A stretch of 64,000 nucleotides of DNA from Gordoniibacillus chartarius (lineage in GTDB: Bacteria > Bacillota > Bacilli > Paenibacillales > NBRC-103111): positions 100,020-164,019 of the forward strand of contig NZ_JBHLWN010000022.1 of the NCBI RefSeq assembly GCF_042432825.1. Reading direction: 5' to 3'. This document shows positions 12,101 to 18,485 of this stretch, piece by piece; position 1 is the stretch's first letter, and every line of letters begins with the position of its first letter. Made by a program: the position numbers and the translations under genes. Below the pieces are notes generated by a model. The model saw only the letters and a list, made by a program, of their open reading frames with translations. It did not search any database and had not been told where the DNA came from.

Positions 12101-13705
12101 TTCCCGCTTGATGCGAACGGCGTATTCACCGCTCAGGACGTGCCTGCGGGCGAATACCAGATGGAGGTTGTCGCAGAGGTGGAAGGCGGGGAGATTATAG
12201 TGAACCGTCAGCGGAACGGCAGTCTGCCGAAGCTGGTGGTGCAGCAGAACGGCGAGATGAACATCGGGGAGTCGTTGATCGACCCGTACGGGATTGTGAC
12301 GGACGCGGATGACGGCTCGATCATTGCTGGGGCTCGCGTAGAATTGTACTATGCCGATACGGCGCGGAACAGCGCTGCTAAACGTGTACCTCATACGTTG
12401 GTTAACTTGCCGGAGCTGATCGGCTTTCCGCCGAACGACAACCACAATCCGCAAAATACGGACGCGGCCGGAAGTTATGCCACAATGGTGTTCCCGTACA
12501 CGGATTACTACTTGAGGGTAACCAAGGCGGGATATCAGGATTACACCAGCGAGACGATTCCGGTCGAGACGGATATTGTGCGTAAGGATGTTCAATTACG
12601 GCGTATTCCTGCTCCAAAACCTGGCGGTGGCGGAGGCGGCGGAGGACTGATCATTCTGCCTGTGGAGGAGCCGCCGGAAGCGTCGGATTCGGATTTGGAT
12701 TTGGCCGTCAGCGTATCGACGGATAAGGCGATGTATGAAGAAGGCTCGGTCATTACGTACACGATCCGGTATATGAATCGTTCGCCGCATACCGCGCATG
12801 ATGCAGAGCTTGCGGGAGATATTCCGGGTATCACGGAGATCGAAGATGCGGCAGGCGGCAAAATAACCGGAGCGCGAATTGTATGGACGCTAGGCGAGCT
12901 GAAGGCGGGTCAAAGCGGCACGCTGGTGTACAAGGTACGGATTCCGGCTTTGGGGCTCACGGCGCCTACGGTCATGGTGCGTAACGATGTGTTGATCCGG
13001 ACGAAGGATCGGGTCGTGCATGCCGAGGACGACAAATCTTCGATTAACGTTATGATGTTCACAAACCGGTTCGGGCCGGGATCGCACCGCGGATACATTC
13101 TCGGTTATCCGGACGGCACGTTCAAGCGCGAGCGGGGCGTGACACGGGCTGAGGTGGCGGCGATTTTTGCCCGGATCCTCGATCTGAAGAGCACAGTGCA
13201 AGGTGTGACGTATTATAACGACGTGGAGCGGTCGTTCTGGGCGGCGGACTACATTGAGGCCGTGACGCGCAAGGGGCTGTTCCAGGGCTATGAAGGCGGC
13301 TTGTTCCGTCCGAACGACGCCATTACCCGCGCGGAGCTGGCGACCGTGCTGACGAGATACTTAAACCTGGAAGGTGCAAGCTCGTTTGAAGTGCACTTCG
13401 CCGACATCGTAGGACATTGGGCGGAGCAAGCGATCGAGCAAATGCATCGTTATCACATTATTGATGGATACGAGGATGGAACGTTCCGTCCAAGCCAGAC
13501 GATCAATCGTGCAGAGACTGTGGCGATGATCAATCGGCTGTTATATCGCGGTCCGTTGTACGGTCAGCCGCAGGCTTTCCCGGATATGGGCGAGGATGAC
13601 TGGGCTTACGGACACGTACAGGAAAGCACGAGCAGCCACCGCTACGAGCGCAATCCGGATGGTTCGGAGCGGTTCGTAGAGGATTTGGGCGAAGTGATTT
13701 GGTAG
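3158..13705 (+). CDS. Giant S-layer-anchored surface protein with DUF11-like, CarboxypepD_reg and Big_1 modules
   Basis: A 3515-aa exported protein. Residues 1-31 form a signal peptide (MQRTRKTSAVIVWLLLLNLI, ending near PPASAS). Residues about 50-1650 are a string of DUF11-like beta-sandwich repeats, recognisable by segments such as VTNTGTSTAY or ITNNGKSSAYD. Then come two long homologous blocks (about 1650-2400 and 2400-3150), each with a domain containing LNGW or LDGW, a carboxypeptidase-regulatory-like domain (GSGYYDFGPIPAG), an invasin-type Big_1 domain (SIVGDGKS) and a segment with a calcium-loop-like DFDGDG motif. A glycine-rich linker near 3155, one more DUF11-like domain and three C-terminal SLH domains follow. 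SLH domains bind pyruvylated secondary cell wall polymer, so the protein should sit on the cell surface as a stalk or adhesin. The ATG at 3158 follows GGGAGG; an upstream GTG at 3146 is rejected. The gene is monocistronic. Confidence 0.93.
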   Translation: MQRTRKTSAVIVWLLLLNLIASAVIPPASASPTAVSFDSTRLGLNVAGEVDAVLGRTFMMNVTLSNTDASAWAYNAGVELVLGDGLSLAGTNAAAPTTNTVSASTYKQTVFWQDIKDLAPGETYTFAVTLQQNSTKREKDENQEALPVQFGDKLPVDVRVYAGSVARDLYYNPSAPTKSASTVVNVTPYQITLSAVGKHVKGAGDTSASGDNWDDVNYTVTIVNNNLYASEFIGLKNTMPGELESPHYSSGAPTGPVTGSTYRAQLDGSGNVTGAVYERVQQWNTVNLAAGAEYKIEYKTAIFDKMQTELGENAGSQIKDGTSLTSTISFDQVVVHQAADAIYGGRSIPYSVVAKDMIVSKTVSGTVGYGNTLTYTIAVKTNQYYNVDNVVVADTVGDGQTFHQYITTPAGATITKPSPGKNADGTTSLGWRLGTVQAETLVTLQYTTKVDTTWGNPASPYTSNGVPNPIVAGDTLSGSVTVTGDTYVSGPVSDSSGVTMGTNEPTITGIIAAVDGQAPADPKLATVAVGQSIDFRITYNAAGVPVNQRNVQIYDYLPIGTKPKDLNGNGTIDSADLSAYGLNGVTPQYDAASNALYWDLQSDDVNANSTFTTTIHAVVWDDATNVAMDKAAQNLVKLSFASTLGKVKSVRDTMALTYVEPQLTMSRTVSKTTVDGGDEVTETVVLTNTGTSTAYRVAFTEAIPPELDPDSIVTVSGPAGMTYTAAGANPVFGGFSIAPNGGQAVITYKIKVKSPAGAGRDISQSSSWTYHSSAAEPGDRTYNGAETLKKQMTVNKGAIKATAIDAASGNVNQVRIGEWVVYQIEVTVPSNDVTYEAALTATLHNNQSPATNNGVPIVFSAYDGTGTGTGTALAEGEEASLTGKQVKIAKVPLRTGTYTYVYYVKAIVNQVSSGNSESQGITAKFDWKDAASGGVGRSISDSTGKVDVMKPNLTASIAPASVPMAQNDSASFTMTITNNGKSSAYDFAPSVTIPAGFSFTSGGGTVTVTDETYTMTFAPVGELPHTGSNSVSYPFSIQLDAVKGSGSTQSITGSSGAYYTTHGAYQRDTDGDAGNNPTAFEKLTPAAGSATVTLPAVLLTNSIKATTSGSLTAIAPGDVVTYELVLTVPKGTTAYQVKVTDTFDQILKFDVVSAPSAAAISGSIMTINYGTLDATAAPVTITETIQLRAKTNGSSPTSGAIQALNEAFKSTAKADWSTQDSGGTVKSTANAVTTVNVRQPSLVFDVLPIVTSEFSSGNRSIPVTLKLDNGTGQSAAVDAAFRADLPPGITASNVSDGGVYDASARTITWSGITVGAGLAKTVTFQASLEPGVLGAGVTQLKVQGTLLSYKSTPGTAGSQQAKLYTPNAADEVVLSVAPAALSAAITDSSNGGSRTAVRPGDTVTYKLTIQVPAGAVAYNAVLSKVSSWTEADVQSVTYGGTPIAAVGSVFPLGNITGTKEFVVTARVKTETNVTPKPYQAVYTPSVTYEEASSNGTVHDLTTAPLSIGVVEPSVGLTLTEQNGKTGFSQAGEQLTYTARLNNTGLSTAYDPAVTFTLPGWVSIVSIGAASGTTKMTGSGFVWSPDDLENGLQDAISFTVQAEPGTAANTQADIQAVLQPYYSLNDTEGKTYGPAAANQPATILSAVTVTGADSRSTTAGRDVVYDHTVTNNGAGRDTYTLSWSAPFASDIYVDNVLAGGGPVSVTLNGGESRNVKLVVHVPESAPYDNGIAHVLQLTAANGGGQSQSAQDQLTVTGTPLNGWTSATAEAAWEKPAYKPGEAVKWRAVSAVNAASVKVVYAYDGGSGEAVMELTNAGTYVQDGFKTWAVVLRLPDDIPLGDYGVTFKSLSAPDALLESESLATAVRGTNNAFAIVNIITLSGTVTDAARGTPVAGATVVLTDLSGHTELGRKTADGSGYYDFGPIPAGSYVIAASAAGYGTTTHTVDAKPAPAAVTRVTADLQLSAYRLTLTVSPSSIVGDGKSAAELIAAVTDSAYRPVEGVTVSFDAPVGAPNGTFPLGKTGVTDSQGRAVIRYQSTAMEDVRTVRIPVTATVVDAAHGLNASGSLVLTFEPGAVEGVVTELGSDGIRRSVAGAAVGIRKDFDGDGAIDFSASAVTGADGSYRIGVPRGNVSYALTVDQAVTVNGQDSTKTFLQQANAGVIDGQSDRSYLSSRSLSGIVVMHGSDGADTWWPAGMLSHMRVYLRNVDTNTDVLDGSGNRRAFAVGTDSVFNAVDLPAARYGVTLAYEVESGKELALVRIPAVDLTGAGEIQLVRLTVNPYSLVYDANTGVPLVGSGQDQAHVALYIADTPRNALQGLQAGTLAALPASRDAAVQKDGNPQDVDGYGHYAFYVLPNTDYYVQVSRPGYLTYTSGTLQVDGDMLRFDVPMLGGSGERTVTAGKSAAFTHTLTNSRGEPQQYKVEVDSPYPLVLSSGTTSIASGHPAGSGGWIWDTIAPEYAAGGGSDVTLPIGVKQGLNLDLLVTVPLGTPPTTVASSVYMTVYSAQDQYSWTDSIHVVEAPLDGWTGQMDAADWKEPVVTAGDGLILAARSTVNAVKLTASYVWGNAGKTETVELTLSNADTFIADGFKSWKALGHYVPIGAGSGEYFVTFTALDGHGTALQGDGEGGPRAGNNRFTVRNQIDLDGTVTDRDTGLPIAGSTVALWDSIGLREWGSVMTDANGYYRFEGVKPKVYLITVRHDGYSTASRMIDALPASPSVTKITADFELVQFTIKLTANPTSIIGDGKSSSVLTTVILDKNGLPIAGVPVTFSAARGTFPNGANAVTDANGTANVRYQSSRIEGVMSQRIPVVATVNDPEHKLYAEAQIIMTFEPAAIAGIVTTMVNGVPVPVEGAIVTVEKDFDGDGVIDFSAQMITGPDGKYSIAIPRGNVQYDLLIQKPMTIGGEVKYITFRQKAEAGDITGLGDQFFDSKKTATGLVTISTTDHKVIQFQPAVYQKMKVYLKDKDGKYLLDLQGNRQAFPLDANGVFTAQDVPAGEYQMEVVAEVEGGEIIVNRQRNGSLPKLVVQQNGEMNIGESLIDPYGIVTDADDGSIIAGARVELYYADTARNSAAKRVPHTLVNLPELIGFPPNDNHNPQNTDAAGSYATMVFPYTDYYLRVTKAGYQDYTSETIPVETDIVRKDVQLRRIPAPKPGGGGGGGGLIILPVEEPPEASDSDLDLAVSVSTDKAMYEEGSVITYTIRYMNRSPHTAHDAELAGDIPGITEIEDAAGGKITGARIVWTLGELKAGQSGTLVYKVRIPALGLTAPTVMVRNDVLIRTKDRVVHAEDDKSSINVMMFTNRFGPGSHRGYILGYPDGTFKRERGVTRAEVAAIFARILDLKSTVQGVTYYNDVERSFWAADYIEAVTRKGLFQGYEGGLFRPNDAITRAELATVLTRYLNLEGASSFEVHFADIVGHWAEQAIEQMHRYHIIDGYEDGTFRPSQTINRAETVAMINRLLYRGPLYGQPQAFPDMGEDDWAYGHVQESTSSHRYERNPDGSERFVEDLGEVIW

Positions 13706-13713
13706 GTTTTAAG

Positions 13714-13747
13714 GGCCGTCGGCGCGTTTAGGCGCCGGCGTTTTTTT
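13714..13747 (+). terminator. Rho-independent terminator after the giant SLH gene
   Basis: A GC-rich hairpin (CGTCGGCGC paired with GGCGCCGGCG around loop GTTTA, 9 bp with one wobble pair) is followed by seven T residues. Confidence 0.9.
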
Positions 13748-13954
13748 GTATGATCAGGTTAATGGCAGAGTAGTTTTGTATTTTTTGTACGATTTTTCAT
13801 CCAAAGCAGATGCAAATCCGCCCGCTTACAAATGGATCAGCACCCCGATGGTTAATATCAGCGCCATAGCATGGAGCAGTTCAAAGCTGAATGACGAAAT
13901 GGATGACTTCGGGTGCGCTCACGAGACATTGACAATAGAAATAGCAGGTATATC

Positions 13955-15883
13955 ATGAAAAATATTAGACCACATGCAAGGGGACGGCGCCTCGTGAACG
14001 TACAAATCCCATATCACAGCTATGTAGAGCTATATCCGACGAAGCTGTTGGCGTTGTATCACGCTCTGCGTGACTCTGTCGTGGACGGAAGGTTCGGGGC
14101 GGCGTCACGGCTGCCGTCGACAAGAGAGCTTGCGAAAATGTACGGGCTGTCCCGCGGTACCGTGAGTCAGGCTTATGAGATGCTGGCGGCTGAAGGATAT
14201 TTGTCCAGCGAAAAGGGCAGCGGTACCTATGTAGCGTACCGGGATGAGGCGGGAGCGGAAGGCAGCGGAGCTTCGCGCGAACGGGCATACGGGGCGGCGG
14301 TGGGCAAGCTGGGGCCGGGGGATTCTCCGGTACGAGCAGCTGCAGGCGATGAAACGAACGGAAACGGGTTCGCAGCAACGAATGGAGGCGCCGATGGCGG
14401 AAGGGACGAAGCTGTATACGCGAGGTCTGCCGAAAGCTTAGCGGGCCGGGTTGACAGGAATGCGGGCGGCCTCGGGTACGGTTTTGCCGTACAGGAGGAA
14501 GGCCCGGGTATGGCCGACGACAAGCGCGGCGTGCGGCTGTCGGCATGGGGACAGCGCGTTGCGGCGCTGCCCGCCCTGAGGATGCCGGCGGCCGCGCCGG
14601 GCGGAGTAGACTTCGGGCGCTTCGTGCCCGATGTGACGGGGTTCCCGCGCGAGGCGTGGCGCCGCTGCCTCTACGCAGAGGCCCGCGAGCTGAGCGGGCT
14701 CGCGGGGGGAGGCGAGCGGGCGGAGCCGCTCGGCAGCCCCGAGCTGCGCGCGGCGATCGCGCGCTACTTGAGGCGGGCGCGCGGCATCCGCGCGCTGCCC
14801 GAGCACGTGGCCGTCACCGGAGGCTCGATGCAGGCGCTGGCGCTGGTCGCGCAGCTGCTGCTCGGCCCGGAGGAGACGGCCGTGGCGGAGCTGCCGGCGT
14901 TCCGCGGCGTCCGCCAGGCGGTGCGCGCCTCCGGCGCGCGCTGCATCGACGCTCCCGTCGATGCGCAGGGGATCGTCCCCGCGGATTGGGACGCGCGGCT
15001 CCTATTCGTTACGCCGGCACGGCAGTTCCCGACCGGCGCTGTGCTCAGCCTCTCGCGGCGGCAGCAGCTGCTGCGCTGGGCGGACGAGCGTGAAGCCGTC
15101 ATCGTCGAAGACGATTATGACAGCGAATTCCGCCACCGCGGCAAGAGCTTCGAGCCGCTGAAGGTGCTTGACCGCAGCGAGCGCGTCGTGTATGTCGGCA
15201 GCTTTACGAAGACGCTGCTGCCGGGCACCCGCATCGGCTATGCCGTGCTGCCTCCGTCGCTCGCAGCGCCGTTCGCCCGCGCCCAGCAGCTTATCGCCGG
15301 ACCGTATCCGGTCAATTTGCTCGAGCAGCGGGCGCTAGCCGCCTTTATGGATGCCGGCGAATACGAACGGCATTTGAGGCGCATGAAGCGCATCTACTCG
15401 CGCAAGTTTCATGTGCTGGCGCAGCTGCTGCAAGCCCGCCTTAGCACATGGTTCGATTGGGTCGAGAGCGACGCCGGCCTCCATCTGTTCGGCTGGTGGC
15501 GGGGGGATGAAGCGTCCTACCTGGCGTACAGGGAGCGCTGCCGCTCCGCAGGTATCGGCTGGGCGGAGGCGGAGATGGATACTGAAGCTCTACAAAAGCT
15601 GTACCACGATCCGCACAACCAAGAAACCAGCCGCAATCCACACCAAAAGCACAACCAAGAATCCACCCAAGACCCGCACGGAAAGCACGACCAAGAAACC
15701 GGCCGGGATCCGCACAAAATGCCTCCTGAGCAGCTGCAGCCAGCTTCACCTCAAACATCCCTTCAGCCGCCGCACCTTCGCCGCCGAGGCATCTACTTAA
15801 ACTTCGCGCACCTGTGCGAAGACGAGCTCCGGCGCGGCGTCGAGCTGATGGCGCGTTGTGCGGACCCGGCGAACTTGATATGA
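13955..15883 (+). CDS. MocR/PdxR-type GntR-aminotransferase regulator
   Basis: This 642-aa fusion has an N-terminal GntR winged helix (about 15-85, with SRLPSTRELAKMYGLSRGTV) and a fold-type I aminotransferase domain (about 200 to the end). The PLP lysine lies in VGSFTKTLLPGTRIGY and the cofactor loop in EDDYDSEFRHRGKS. Such proteins are PLP-sensing transcription factors, not enzymes in most known cases. Two features are odd: a roughly 100-residue Gly/Ala/Glu-rich linker between the domains, and a His/Gln/Asn-rich insertion near residues 553-607 built from a 36-bp tandem repeat. The ATG at 13955 follows AGCAGGT; a GTG at 13994 after AAGGGGA is an alternative start. The target is unknown; MocR genes often control a divergent gene, but no intact one is present upstream. 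Confidence 0.85.
   Translation: MKNIRPHARGRRLVNVQIPYHSYVELYPTKLLALYHALRDSVVDGRFGAASRLPSTRELAKMYGLSRGTVSQAYEMLAAEGYLSSEKGSGTYVAYRDEAGAEGSGASRERAYGAAVGKLGPGDSPVRAAAGDETNGNGFAATNGGADGGRDEAVYARSAESLAGRVDRNAGGLGYGFAVQEEGPGMADDKRGVRLSAWGQRVAALPALRMPAAAPGGVDFGRFVPDVTGFPREAWRRCLYAEARELSGLAGGGERAEPLGSPELRAAIARYLRRARGIRALPEHVAVTGGSMQALALVAQLLLGPEETAVAELPAFRGVRQAVRASGARCIDAPVDAQGIVPADWDARLLFVTPARQFPTGAVLSLSRRQQLLRWADEREAVIVEDDYDSEFRHRGKSFEPLKVLDRSERVVYVGSFTKTLLPGTRIGYAVLPPSLAAPFARAQQLIAGPYPVNLLEQRALAAFMDAGEYERHLRRMKRIYSRKFHVLAQLLQARLSTWFDWVESDAGLHLFGWWRGDEASYLAYRERCRSAGIGWAEAEMDTEALQKLYHDPHNQETSRNPHQKHNQESTQDPHGKHDQETGRDPHKMPPEQLQPASPQTSLQPPHLRRRGIYLNFAHLCEDELRRGVELMARCADPANLI
15614..15721 (+). repeat. 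36-bp tandem repeat inside the MocR gene (3 copies)
   Basis: Three diverged 36-bp units beginning CAC-AACCAAGAA encode about 12 residues each, with a recurring pattern His-(Asn/Asp)-Gln-Glu-(Thr/Ser)-x-x-(Asn/Asp)-Pro-His-x-Lys. The period is a multiple of three, so copy-number change keeps the frame. It interrupts the C-terminal small domain of the aminotransferase fold. Confidence 0.85.
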
Positions 15884-15988
15884 TGCTAGAAGGAAGCCCT
15901 ATGTGAAGACTCATCGTGAAAGCCCGGCTTGAAAAATTCCTATGCGCCCCGCCTCTATATGAACCACTAGAAAGGAGCCGCGCCCTTC

Positions 15989-17011
15989 ATGAAAGCGATG
16001 GTCCTGCGCCGCTTCGGCAAAGACGAGCCGCTCCGCCTGCAGGAGTGGCCCGAGCCCGTTCTGGGCGCCACCGACGTGCTTGTCGACATTCATGCCGCAA
16101 GCGTCAACCCGCTCGACTTCAAAATCCGTGCAGGCGGCGCCATCCGGCTCGCCCTGCCTTACCGCGCGCCGCTCGTGCTCGGCAACGATTTCGCAGGCGT
16201 CGTCGCGGCGATCGGCGCCAAGGTGACCCGCTTCAAGCCCGGAGACGAGGTATACGGCCGCCCGAGCAAGGAGCGCAGCGGTACGTTTGCCGAGCGGATC
16301 GCCATACCCGAGCATGAGCTTGCCCATAAGCCGCGCACGATCACGCTGCAGGAAGCGGCGGGCCTCCCGCTCGCCGGTCTGACGGCGTGGCAGGCGCTGA
16401 CGGAGGAGCTTCGCCTGAAGCCCAAGCAGCGCATCCTGATTCACGCCGGGGCGGGCGGAGTCGGCTCGCTCGCGATCCAGCTGGCGAAGCATCTCGGCGC
16501 GTATGTAGGGACGACCGCGAGCGAACCGAATCACGAGCTCGTCCATTCGCTCGGAGCCGACTTCGCCGTCGACTACCGCAAGTTTCCGATAGAGAAAGTA
16601 TTCGAAGACTACGACTGCGTGCTCGACACGATCGGCGGCGATACGCTTCTCCGCTCCTTTCAGACGCTGAAGCCCGGCGGAGGCATCGTCGCTTCCGTCT
16701 CCGGCCTGCCGGACCGCAGCTACGCGAAGCGTACGCACCAGAACGCGCTGAAGACGCTGCTGTTCACGCTGGCCGGGCGCCGCTTCGCCAAAGCGGCAAA
16801 AGCCCGCCAAGCCGAGTATCGCTTCTTCTTCATGCATCCGAGCGGAGAGCAGCTCCAGCACCTTGCCGGCCTGGTCGATCGGGGCGTGCTCCGGCCGCTG
16901 GTCGACCGCGTTTACCCGCTCAGCGAAGCGAACGAAGCGCTGGCCTACGTCCAGACCGGACGCGCCCGCGGTAAAGTCATCGTCCAAGTAAGCTCATCAT
17001 CACCCCAATAG
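15989..17011 (+). CDS. NAD(P)-dependent alcohol dehydrogenase / quinone oxidoreductase-like MDR protein
   Basis: The 340-aa protein is a zinc-free medium-chain dehydrogenase/reductase of the quinone oxidoreductase type. It has the N-terminal GroES-like domain (SVNPLDFKIRAGG and VLGNDFAGVVAAIG) and a Rossmann domain with the dinucleotide motif HAGAGGVGSLAIQLAK near residues 151-166. The zinc-binding cysteines of alcohol dehydrogenases are absent. Relatives reduce enones or quinones with NADPH, but the substrate is not clear. An AAAGGAG site precedes the ATG. It ends 19 bp before ilvA on the same strand, so the two are probably cotranscribed. Confidence 0.87.
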   Translation: MKAMVLRRFGKDEPLRLQEWPEPVLGATDVLVDIHAASVNPLDFKIRAGGAIRLALPYRAPLVLGNDFAGVVAAIGAKVTRFKPGDEVYGRPSKERSGTFAERIAIPEHELAHKPRTITLQEAAGLPLAGLTAWQALTEELRLKPKQRILIHAGAGGVGSLAIQLAKHLGAYVGTTASEPNHELVHSLGADFAVDYRKFPIEKVFEDYDCVLDTIGGDTLLRSFQTLKPGGGIVASVSGLPDRSYAKRTHQNALKTLLFTLAGRRFAKAAKARQAEYRFFFMHPSGEQLQHLAGLVDRGVLRPLVDRVYPLSEANEALAYVQTGRARGKVIVQVSSSSPQ

Positions 17012-17030
17012 AGAAAGGAGCCTGCCCATC

Positions 17031-18278
17031 ATGGCCAAGCTTCCCGTCGAACAGATCATCAAGGCCCGCCACGCCCTCAGCCAAGTCATCGAGGAGACGC
17101 CGCTGCAGCTGAACGCCGTGTTATCCCAGCAGTACGGCTGCAATGTGTACTTAAAGCGCGAAGACCTGCAAGTCGTACGTTCCTTCAAAATCCGCGGCGC
17201 CTACAATTTCATCCAGAGCCTTACGGACGAGGAGCGGGTCCAGGGCGTCGTGTGCGCCAGTGCCGGCAACCATGCGCAAGGCGTCGCTTACTCCTGCAAT
17301 GCGCTCGGGATCAAGGGAACGATTTTCATGCCCACCACCACGCCCCGGCAAAAAATCACGCAAGTGAAGCGGTTCGGAGGAGATTTCGTCGAGGTCATTC
17401 TCAGCGGCGATACGTTTGACGATTCGTCCGTGCAGGCCCAGGCGTACTGCAAAGAACGCGGCATGTCGTTCATTCACCCGTTCGACGATCCGCGCACGAT
17501 TGCCGGACAAGGCACCATCGGCTTCGAGATCGTGCACCAGATGCCGGTGCAGCTGGACTATGTGTTCGCGGCGATCGGCGGCGGCGGACTTGTCTCCGGC
17601 GTAGGCTCCTATATCAAAAGCATCAGCCCGGCTACCCAAATCATCGGCGTCGAGCCGGAAGGCGCCGCCTCCATGCAGCGGTCCATCAACGAAGGCCGCG
17701 TCGTCGCCCTGGAGTCCATCGACAAATTCGTCGACGGCGCAGCCGTCAAGCAGGTCGGCCAGCTGACGTTCGACATATGCCGCGAGGTGCTCGACGATAT
17801 CGTCCTGCTGCCCGACGGCAAGGAGTGCACGACGATCCTCGAGCTGTACAACAACAGCGCGATCGTCATCGAGCCGGCCGGGGCGCTGCCGGTGGCGGCG
17901 CTCGACGCGTACCGCGACCACATTCGGGGCAAGAACGTCGTCTGCATCATCAGCGGCTCGAACAACGACATCGACCGGATGCAGGAAATCAAGGAGCGTT
18001 CTTTGATTTATGAGGGATTGAAGCACTATTTTATCATCAGCTTTCCTCAGCGTTCCGGGGCTTTGCGCGAATTTCTGGAGGAAGTGCTCGGACCGAACGA
18101 CGATATAACCCGCTTCGAATATACGAAAAAAACGAACCGGGAGAGCGGCCCCGCCCTCGTCGGCATCGAGCTGAAAAACAAAGACGATTACGGTCCGCTG
18201 ATCGCCCGAATGTCCCGCAAAGACTACGATTTTGTTGAAATCAATCAGGACCGGACGCTGTTTAATTTGCTCATTTAA
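17031..18278 (+). CDS. ilvA: Threonine ammonia-lyase (threonine dehydratase)
   Basis: This 415-aa enzyme converts threonine to 2-oxobutanoate and ammonia, the first step towards isoleucine. The PLP lysine is Lys53 in RSFKIRGAYN, and SAGNHAQGVAYSC and the glycine-rich phosphate-binding loop FAAIGGGGLVSGV are both present. The C-terminal region (about 325-415, starting EGLKHYFIISFPQRSGALREF) is a single ACT-like regulatory domain, as in the shorter Bacillus-type IlvA, and should give allosteric control by isoleucine or valine. An AAAGGAG ribosome site precedes the ATG. The preceding gene encodes an MDR oxidoreductase with no known link to the pathway. Confidence 0.95.
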   Translation: MAKLPVEQIIKARHALSQVIEETPLQLNAVLSQQYGCNVYLKREDLQVVRSFKIRGAYNFIQSLTDEERVQGVVCASAGNHAQGVAYSCNALGIKGTIFMPTTTPRQKITQVKRFGGDFVEVILSGDTFDDSSVQAQAYCKERGMSFIHPFDDPRTIAGQGTIGFEIVHQMPVQLDYVFAAIGGGGLVSGVGSYIKSISPATQIIGVEPEGAASMQRSINEGRVVALESIDKFVDGAAVKQVGQLTFDICREVLDDIVLLPDGKECTTILELYNNSAIVIEPAGALPVAALDAYRDHIRGKNVVCIISGSNNDIDRMQEIKERSLIYEGLKHYFIISFPQRSGALREFLEEVLGPNDDITRFEYTKKTNRESGPALVGIELKNKDDYGPLIARMSRKDYDFVEINQDRTLFNLLI

Positions 18279-18377
18279 GCGATATCACACAAACATTCTG
18301 CACGGTGTTATATCCATGTGAGCAATTATATTTACAAATGGATAATTAGTAGATATAATTTTTTCGTGGCTTGGAAT

Positions 18378-18408
18378 TTGACAAATTTTGCGCCGCAGCA
18401 TACATAAT
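18378..18408 (+). promoter_or_regulatory. Candidate sigma-A promoter of the BMP/nucleoside importer operon
   Basis: A consensus TTGACA (18378-18383) and CATAAT (18403-18408) are separated by 19 bp. The -35 box is embedded in an imperfect dyad, AATTT-GAC-AAATT, which could be an operator; it is shorter than the CodY consensus, so CodY control is only a guess drawn from B. subtilis nupNOPQ. Confidence 0.5.
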
Positions 18409-18485
18409 TTACCGTGCTGATAGACATACTAACCGCACTAAGCACGCGTACGACCCAAAACTTTTATAATAGGGGGAACATCGCA

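Noticed and set aside
18361..18480. Purine riboswitch upstream of the nucleoside importer
   Set aside because: The conserved purine aptamer loops were looked for and not found; only a promoter and a short dyad are visible.
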